Assembly (NCBI RefSeq): GCF_900110275.1
Contig: NZ_FODC01000005.1
Coordinates: 496,001 to 560,000, forward strand
Direction: 5' to 3'
DNA from: Duganella sp. CF517
GTDB lineage: Bacteria; Pseudomonadota; Gammaproteobacteria; Burkholderiales; Burkholderiaceae_D
Length of the DNA: 64,000 nucleotides
Position 1 is the stretch's first letter; every line of letters begins with the position of its first letter. The position numbers were made by a program, and so were the translations under genes. Shown in pieces: positions 58,776 through 64,000 of this stretch. The notes under the pieces were generated by a model that worked only from the letters and a program-made list of their open reading frames with translations, was not told the origin of the DNA and did no database searches.

Positions 58776-60113
58776 TCAGCCGCGTTGGTAGGCGACGTGG
58801 CCGGCCACGATGGTGGTTTGCACCTGCCCGGTCAGGTTGTAGCCGATGAACGGCGTGTGCTTGCCCTGGCTGGCCAGCGCCGACGCTTCGACGGTCCAGG
58901 TCGCCTGCGGATCGAAGATGCAGACGTCGGCCACCGCGCCGACCGACAAGGTGCCGGCGGCCAGGCCGGCCACGCGGGCGGCGTCGGCCGTGATGCGCGA
59001 AATGGCCCGCGCCAGCGGACGCGGGGCGGCTTTGCCGGCGCCGTGGTGCTGGCCGGCGGCATAGTCGTCGGCCCATTTCAAGGTCAGCGACAGCAGCAGC
59101 TCGAGCCCGGTGGCGCCGGGCGAGGCTTCGCCGAACGGCAACAGTTTCTCGTCGTCGTCGACCGGCGTGTGGTCCGAGCACAGCGCGTCGATGGTGCCGT
59201 CGAGCAGGCCGAGGCGGATGGCGTCGCGGTCGCGCTGGCTGCGCAGCGGCGGCGTCAGGCGCGCGTTGGAGTCGAAGAAGCCGATGTCGGCGTCGGTCAT
59301 GTGCACGTGGTGGGCGCCGACGTCGCAGGTGACCGGCAAGCCTTCCTTCTTGGCCTGGCGCACCAGCTCGAGGCCGGCGGCCGACGACAGGCGGCACAGG
59401 TGCACGCGGGCGCCGCTCGAGCGCATCAATTCGAAGATGGTGTGCAGCGCGATGGTTTCCGACATCACCGGCACGCCCGACAGGCCCAGGCGCGACGCCA
59501 GCGGCCCGCTGGCGGCGATGCCGCCACGGCCGATGTGCGCGTCCTGCGGGCGCAGCCAGACCGTGTAGTTGAAGGTTTTGGCGTACTGCATGGCGCGCAG
59601 CAGCACGTTGGTGTCCTCGATCGGTTCTTCCGCCTGCGCGAAGCCGATGCAGCCCGCTTCGGTCAGTTCGGCCATCTCGGTCAGCGCCTTGCCCTTGAGG
59701 CCGACGGTCAGCGCGCCCAGCGGGTGCACGTGGGCCTGGTTCAAGGTCTTGGCGCGGTACTTGAGCATTTCCACCAGGCCCGGCTCGTCGAGCACGGGAT
59801 CGGTGTCCGGCGGGCAGATCAGGCTGGTCACGCCACCCTGCATCGCCGCCTGCATTTCCGATTCCAGCGTGGCCTTGTATTCGTAGCCCGGCTCGCGCAA
59901 GCGCGCCGACAGGTCGACCAGGCCGGGCGAAACGATCAGGCCGGCGGCGTCGATGGTGTGGTCGGCGGTGAAGCCGGCCGGGGCCGCGCCCACCGCCAGC
60001 ACCTTGCCGTCGGCGATGTACAGGTCGTGCTTGGCGTCGATGCCGTTGGCCGGGTCGACCAGGTGGCCGTTCTTGATATGGAGAGTTTTATTCGAGTTCA
60101 TTCCTGCTTTCAT
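58776..60113 (-). CDS. pyrX: Dihydroorotase-like protein without the HxH metal motif (PyrC'/PyrX type)
   Basis: A 445-residue amidohydrolase-superfamily protein. The DHOase signature D-x-H-x-H-L-R-x-P-G is present as DLSARLREPG (residues 67-76), so both zinc histidines are Ser69 and Arg71. The late DHTP motif is kept. In Pseudomonas and relatives such an inactive pyrC' subunit is required for assembly of the aspartate transcarbamoylase (PyrB) holoenzyme. Its ATG overlaps the pyrB stop by 4 bp (ATGA), giving coupled, stoichiometric synthesis. A catalytic dihydroorotase should be encoded elsewhere. Confidence 0.93.
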   Translation of the reverse strand: MKAGMNSNKTLHIKNGHLVDPANGIDAKHDLYIADGKVLAVGAAPAGFTADHTIDAAGLIVSPGLVDLSARLREPGYEYKATLESEMQAAMQGGVTSLICPPDTDPVLDEPGLVEMLKYRAKTLNQAHVHPLGALTVGLKGKALTEMAELTEAGCIGFAQAEEPIEDTNVLLRAMQYAKTFNYTVWLRPQDAHIGRGGIAASGPLASRLGLSGVPVMSETIALHTIFELMRSSGARVHLCRLSSAAGLELVRQAKKEGLPVTCDVGAHHVHMTDADIGFFDSNARLTPPLRSQRDRDAIRLGLLDGTIDALCSDHTPVDDDEKLLPFGEASPGATGLELLLSLTLKWADDYAAGQHHGAGKAAPRPLARAISRITADAARVAGLAAGTLSVGAVADVCIFDPQATWTVEASALASQGKHTPFIGYNLTGQVQTTIVAGHVAYQRG

Positions 60114-61075
60114 CCTTGCGTTCCCGCCACAATGCTCATCACCGCCATCCGTACCGCGATGCCGAACGTCACCTGCGGCAAAATCACCGCCTGCGGACCG
60201 TCCGCCACCGCCGAATCGATTTCCACGCCGCGGTTCATCGGCCCCGGGTGCATGACGATCGCGTCCGGCTTGGCCAGCGCCAGGCGCTCCGGCGTCAGGC
60301 CGTAGCTCTTGAAGTATTCCTGCGCCGACGGCAGCAGCGCGCCGCTCATGCGCTCGTTTTGCAGGCGCAGCATGATGATCACGTCGACGCCCTTCAAGCC
60401 CTCTTCCATGTTGGTGAAGGTGCGCACGCCCATCTGCTCCAGGCCGCCCGGCAGCAGCGTGTGCGGGCCGATCGCGCGCACTTCCGGCACGCCCAAGGTG
60501 GTCAGCGCGTGGATGTCCGAGCGCGCCACGCGGCTGTGCAGGATGTCGCCGACGATGGCCACCGTCAGGTTGGTGAAGTCCTTCTTGTAGTGGCGGATCG
60601 TGTACATGTCCAGCAGGCCCTGGGTCGGGTGCGCGTGGCGGCCGTCGCCGGCGTTGACCACGTGCACGTGCGACTGCCTGGTGTCGTGCAGGTGCTTGGC
60701 GATCAGGTACGGCGCGCCCGACTGCGCGTGGCGCACCACGAACATGTCGGCGTGCATGGCCGACAGGTTGTCGATTGTGTCGAGCAGCGATTCGCCCTTG
60801 CTGGCCGACGAGGCCTGGATGTTCAGGTTGATGACGTCGGCCGACAACCGCTTGGAGGCGATCTCGAAGGTGGTGCGGGTGCGCGTCGAGTTCTCGAAGA
60901 ACAGATTGAACACCGACTTGCCGCGCATCAGCGGCACTTTCTTGACGTCGCGGTCCGAGATGCCGACGAACGACGAGGCGGTGTCCAGGATGTGATTGAG
61001 GATGGACTTGGGCAGTCCCTCGATCGACAGCAGGTGCTGGAGTTCGCCGTTTTTATTCAGTTGCGGATTGAGCAT
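60110..61075 (-). CDS. pyrB: Aspartate carbamoyltransferase catalytic subunit
   Basis: A 321-residue enzyme of pyrimidine biosynthesis, joining carbamoyl phosphate and aspartate. The carbamoyl-phosphate loop is FENSTRTRTTFE, and the Asp-binding region has HPGPMNRGVEI and MLRLQNERM. Its stop overlaps the pyrC' start. It is preceded by pyrR in the same direction, so the run is pyrR-pyrB-pyrC'. Confidence 0.97.
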   Translation of the reverse strand: MLNPQLNKNGELQHLLSIEGLPKSILNHILDTASSFVGISDRDVKKVPLMRGKSVFNLFFENSTRTRTTFEIASKRLSADVINLNIQASSASKGESLLDTIDNLSAMHADMFVVRHAQSGAPYLIAKHLHDTRQSHVHVVNAGDGRHAHPTQGLLDMYTIRHYKKDFTNLTVAIVGDILHSRVARSDIHALTTLGVPEVRAIGPHTLLPGGLEQMGVRTFTNMEEGLKGVDVIIMLRLQNERMSGALLPSAQEYFKSYGLTPERLALAKPDAIVMHPGPMNRGVEIDSAVADGPQAVILPQVTFGIAVRMAVMSIVAGTQG

Positions 61076-61094
61076 GGTGGTGGGGGTCGTGATG

Positions 61095-61610
61095 TTATGC
61101 GTGGTCTAGGGTAAGCGTGAATTGTCCATCGTCGGCGCGCTTGAGCACCAGCGCCTGCCCCGGCGGCACGGCCACGTGCGCGGCGACGAAATCGGCGGCC
61201 ACCGGCAACTGGCGCTCGCTGCGGTCGACCAGCGCGGCGAGCATGATGCGCGCCGGGCGGCCGTAGTCGAACAGCTCGTTGATCGCGGCGCGCGTGGTGC
61301 GGCCCGTGTAGAGCACGTCGTCGACCAGCAGGATGTTGGCGGCGGCGACGTCGAAGCAGATGTTGGTCGGCTTGACCTCGGCCGGCAAGCCCTTCTTGGC
61401 GTAATCGTCGCGGTAGAACGAGACGTCGAGCACGCCGCAGCGGGCCGACAGGCCGAGGTCGGCCGCGAGGCGTTCGGCGATCCAGGCGCCGCCGGAGTGG
61501 ATGCCGACGATGGCGACGTCGGACACGCCTTCCAGGCCGGCCTTGACGTCGGCCAGCAGGGCCGCGTACAGCGTCTCGGCATCGAGTTGGTGGGGGTTCA
61601 GTGTGGACAT
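61095..61610 (-). CDS. pyrR: Bifunctional pyrimidine regulator PyrR / uracil phosphoribosyltransferase
   Basis: A 171-residue type I phosphoribosyltransferase. The PRPP loop is ILLVDDVLYTGRTTRAAI; GIHSGGAWIAERLA and YRDDY are also typical of PyrR. In Gram-positives it binds pyr leader RNA; in proteobacteria the RNA-binding role is unclear. It directly follows ruvX (9 bp gap) and precedes pyrB by 19 bp. I see no anti-terminator-like hairpin in that gap. Confidence 0.94.
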   Translation of the reverse strand: MSTLNPHQLDAETLYAALLADVKAGLEGVSDVAIVGIHSGGAWIAERLAADLGLSARCGVLDVSFYRDDYAKKGLPAEVKPTNICFDVAAANILLVDDVLYTGRTTRAAINELFDYGRPARIMLAALVDRSERQLPVAADFVAAHVAVPPGQALVLKRADDGQFTLTLDHA

Positions 61611-61619
61611 GGTGGTTCG

Positions 61620-62006
61620 CTAGGTTGCGTCGAAATATTGTTGCAGGATGATGGCGGCGGCGCGGTCGTCGATGACCTCGCCGCGCCTGGCGGAAATGAC
61701 CGCCGACGAATAGCGCTCGTCGACCAGCTCGACCGGCAGGTTGAAGCGGCCGTGCAGCTGGTTGGCGAACTTGCGCGCGCGCGCCGTCATGTCGTGCTCG
61801 GCGCCATCGGGATGCATCGGCAGGCCGACCACCAGGCGGGCGGGTTTCCATTCGTCGAGCAAGGCGCCGATGGCGGCAAAGCGCGTGGCGTTGTCGATGG
61901 CGGCGATGACTTTGACTGGCTGGGCCTGGCGAATCATCGTGTTACCCATGGCCACGCCGATCCGTTTGACGCCGAAATCGAAAGCGAAGATGGTGTCGAC
62001 GCTCAC
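61620..62006 (-). CDS. ruvX: Putative pre-16S rRNA nuclease / Holliday-junction resolvase-like YqgF
   Basis: A 128-residue RNase-H-fold protein: AFDFGVKRIGVAMGN at the N-terminus, VVGLPMHPDG, and VDERYSSAVI (the latter with acidic catalytic residues). YqgF completes 16S rRNA 5' processing in E. coli. Its length (128) is slightly shorter than the usual 138-150. It lies between yqgE and pyrR in a continuous minus-strand run, with 12 bp to yqgE. Confidence 0.95.
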   Translation of the reverse strand: MSVDTIFAFDFGVKRIGVAMGNTMIRQAQPVKVIAAIDNATRFAAIGALLDEWKPARLVVGLPMHPDGAEHDMTARARKFANQLHGRFNLPVELVDERYSSAVISARRGEVIDDRAAAIILQQYFDAT

Positions 62007-62018
62007 GGTTGACCGAAC

Positions 62019-62693
62019 TCACGCATGGCCGGCCTCGGACGTGAGCATCAGCGGATCGATGCCCAGCAGGCGCATGGCGGCCGTGTAGCGTTCCTCGATG
62101 GGCAGGTTGAACAGGATGTCGGGATCGGCGCCGACGGTGAGCCAGCCATTGCGGCCGATCTCCTCCTCCAGCTGGCCCGGGCTCCAGCCCGAGTAGCCGA
62201 TCGACACCAGCATTTGCGGCGGGCCCTCGCCGGCGGCGACGGCCTCGAGCACGTCGATCGACGTCGTGAAGGCGATATCCTTGGTCACCGTCAGCGACGA
62301 CGAGTAGCGCTGGCCCGGCGTGTGCAGCACGAAGCCGCGGTCGTCCTGCACCGGGCCGCCGAACATGATGGGCTCGTCCACGTGGGATTCCAGGCCCGGG
62401 CCCTCCTCCAGCTTTAAGTCTATGCGTTCGAACAACACTTGCATGGTCATATCGGTCGGTTTGTTGATCACCACGCCCAACACGCCGTTTTCGTTGTGCT
62501 CGCAGACATATACGACGGTGCCGCCAAAGACCGGGTCTTGCATGGAAGGCATTGCAATTAGGAAATGATTAGCCAGGTTCAAGGATGGGGTGCCGCCGGT
62601 GCCGATGGGGCCCAGTTCGTCCATCTCCTCCCGGGATTCTCCCTTGCTCAGGGCCGATACAGGTAGAGTTTTGCCGATTTTGCTCTTCTTCAT
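62019..62693 (-). CDS. yqgE: YqgE/AlgH-family protein
   Basis: A 224-residue protein of the UPF0301 family. The core starts at LANHFLIAMPSMQDPVFGGT and includes NGVLGVVINKPTDM, GGPVQDDRGFVLH and GYSGWSPGQLEEEI. The first 38 residues are a non-conserved polar extension, so translation may start later, but no ATG is seen between. AlgH affects alginate regulation in Pseudomonas; otherwise its role is unknown. It is linked to ruvX as in many proteobacteria. Confidence 0.93.
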   Translation of the reverse strand: MKKSKIGKTLPVSALSKGESREEMDELGPIGTGGTPSLNLANHFLIAMPSMQDPVFGGTVVYVCEHNENGVLGVVINKPTDMTMQVLFERIDLKLEEGPGLESHVDEPIMFGGPVQDDRGFVLHTPGQRYSSSLTVTKDIAFTTSIDVLEAVAAGEGPPQMLVSIGYSGWSPGQLEEEIGRNGWLTVGADPDILFNLPIEERYTAAMRLLGIDPLMLTSEAGHA

Positions 62694-62849
62694 ACGCGTT
62701 GCTCTCTCTGTGCTGGGTGCGTGATCTTACCGTGCCGCCGCTGGGTCCTGCACTAGTTCCCTCGCCTTGTCCTGGACAAATGCTGTAACATCGCGCCGCT
62801 AGCAGCTGTCCCTCTCACCGATAGTTTACACTGAATTGAGGGTGCGGCC

Positions 62850-64000
62850 ATGATTGCGTTCCCCCACGAGATTGACACAGACCGAATGAAACTGAAATCG
62901 TCCCTGGTATGGCTGCGCCGCGATTTGCGCGTGTTCGACCATGTCGCCCTGAATCAGGCGCTGCAGGACAGCGCCGCCGTGCATTGTGTTTTTGTCTACG
63001 ATACGACCATCCTGGACGCCCTGCCGCGCCGCGACCGCCGCGTCGACTTCATCCATGCCAGCCTGGCCGAGGTGGCCGACGAGCTGCGCCAGCTGGGCGG
63101 CCACCTGATCGTGCGCCATGCCGATCCGGTCACCGACATCCCGGCGCTGGCGGCCGAACTGGGCGTCGACGCCGTGTTTTGCAACCACGATTACGAACCG
63201 CAAGCGATCGCCCGCGACGCCGCCGTGGCCGGGGCGCTGGAAGCGGCCGGCCGCCGGTTCTTCAGCTACAAGGACCAGGTGATCTTTGAAAAAAGCGAAG
63301 TGCTGTCGCAAACCGGCGGCGTGTTCTCGGTATTCACGCCCTACAAGAACGCCTGGCTGAAAAAGATGACGGCCGATCCGTCGGTGCTGGCGCCATACCA
63401 CATCGGACCGCACGCGGCGCGGCTGGCGCCGCCGCCCTCGCCCGCGCCGGCGCTGCCGACCCTGGCCGAGTTGGGCTTCGAGCCGAGTAATCTGGCCGAG
63501 CTCGCTATTCCGACCGGCATGTCCGGCGCGGCGGCGCTGTTCGACGATTTCCTGCCGCGCATCGCCGACTACAAGACGGCGCGCGACTATCCGGCGGTCA
63601 AGGGGCCGTCGTACCTGTCGCTGCATTTCCGCTTCGGCACCCTGTCGGTGCGCCATCTGGTGCGCACGGTGGTGGACCTGATGGCGCGCGGCGCCGGCGG
63701 CGAAGGCGCGCCGGTCTGGCTGGCCGAACTGATCTGGCGCGAGTTCTACGCGATGATCCTGTTCCACAATCCGCACGTGGTCGGCGGCGCTTACAAGCCG
63801 GCCTACGACGCCATTCAATGGGAGACGGGACCGGAGGCGGATGCATTGTTCGCCGCCTGGTGCGAAGGCCGCACCGGCTATCCGCTGGTGGACGCGGCGA
63901 TGGCCCAGCTGAACCAGACCGGCTATATGCACAACCGCCTGCGCATGGTGACGGCCTGCTTCCTGATCAAGGACCTGGGCATCGACTGGCGGCGCGGCGA
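62850..64000 (+). CDS. phrB: Deoxyribodipyrimidine photo-lyase (3' end outside window)
   Basis: The frame from the ATG at 62850 runs open to the window end (383 codons), so the gene is incomplete. It is a class I CPD photolyase: LVWLRRDLRVFDH at the N-terminus for the antenna (photolyase) domain, YLSLHFRFGTLSVRHLV and WLAELIWREFYAMILF in the FAD-binding half, and MHNRLRMVTACFL. It repairs UV cyclobutane dimers with blue light. GAGGG lies about 8 bp before 62850; an in-frame ATG at 62886 is the alternative start. It is divergent from yqgE. Confidence 0.93.
   Translation, partial: MIAFPHEIDTDRMKLKSSLVWLRRDLRVFDHVALNQALQDSAAVHCVFVYDTTILDALPRRDRRVDFIHASLAEVADELRQLGGHLIVRHADPVTDIPALAAELGVDAVFCNHDYEPQAIARDAAVAGALEAAGRRFFSYKDQVIFEKSEVLSQTGGVFSVFTPYKNAWLKKMTADPSVLAPYHIGPHAARLAPPPSPAPALPTLAELGFEPSNLAELAIPTGMSGAAALFDDFLPRIADYKTARDYPAVKGPSYLSLHFRFGTLSVRHLVRTVVDLMARGAGGEGAPVWLAELIWREFYAMILFHNPHVVGGAYKPAYDAIQWETGPEADALFAAWCEGRTGYPLVDAAMAQLNQTGYMHNRLRMVTACFLIKDLGIDWRRG

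Noticed and set aside
57981..60305. 774-codon plus-strand open frame over the acyltransferase and pyrC' genes
   Set aside because: Shadow of two genes with clear family motifs on the minus strand.
1..64000. CRISPR arrays, insertion sequences, prophage and rRNA
   Set aside because: I looked for regularly spaced repeats, transposase or integrase proteins, and rRNA signatures and found none.

Overview
The window looks like chromosome from a high-GC betaproteobacterium, most likely Oxalobacteraceae (the Massilia / Duganella / Janthinobacterium group). The basis is gene content: a PEP-CTERM protein, a phasin with an intracellular-type PHA depolymerase, alpha/beta glycyl-tRNA synthetase, a ruvX-pyrR-pyrB-pyrC' pyrimidine block, heptose/Kdo LPS genes, and a betaproteobacterial HX4E-type PlsC. 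I see no rRNA, CRISPR array, insertion sequence or prophage. One tRNA gene (Met, CAT) has a near-consensus promoter and a terminator.

Layout. 1-7.4 kb: end of an amiC-like amidase, a sugar-phosphate mutarotase, an alpha-carbonic anhydrase, DedA, a periplasmic cyclophilin, then mutL-miaA and a VOC protein. 7.5-9.8 kb: tRNA-Met, a small decayed ORF, and a phasin/PHA-depolymerase operon. 10.2-17.9 kb: a tightly spaced glycan-utilisation operon (TonB-dependent receptor, GH105, DUF2264, GH35). 18.1-24.1 kb: a MASE1-GGDEF diguanylate cyclase, a PAS-AraC regulator, and a divergent hydroxyproline operon (epimerase plus three-subunit D-hydroxyproline dehydrogenase). 24.2-28.1 kb: a LacI regulator with an ExuT-like hexuronate transporter, and an MHS-type MFS transporter. 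Together, 10-26.6 kb reads as an island for plant cell-wall glycoprotein and uronate catabolism.

28-34 kb: thioredoxin, a ChaN-like lipoprotein, a PEP-CTERM protein, a small membrane ORF, DUF3224, and a histidine kinase divergent from a two-gene HDOD module. 34.7-40.9 kb: the conserved phoH-ybeY-corC-lnt block, split by an opposite-strand DUF4132 gene. 41-47.6 kb: glyQ-glyS-gmhB-plsC-ygjP and an unusual patatin-like protein. 47.7-56.9 kb, mostly on the minus strand: waaA, waaC, algC/manB, an H-NS-like gene, a WecA-type transferase and rmlBACD, i.e. LPS core and O-antigen precursor synthesis. 57-62.7 kb: apaH, a second acyltransferase, then the minus-strand run yqgE-ruvX-pyrR-pyrB-pyrC'. The window ends inside a photolyase gene.

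Most genes are ordinary chromosomal genes. The best leads are the co-located glycan and hydroxyproline loci, the dihydroorotase-like protein without its HxH metal motif, the interrupted ybeZYX-lnt operon, the patatin homologue with altered catalytic motifs, and several unexplained inverted repeats near regulated genes.
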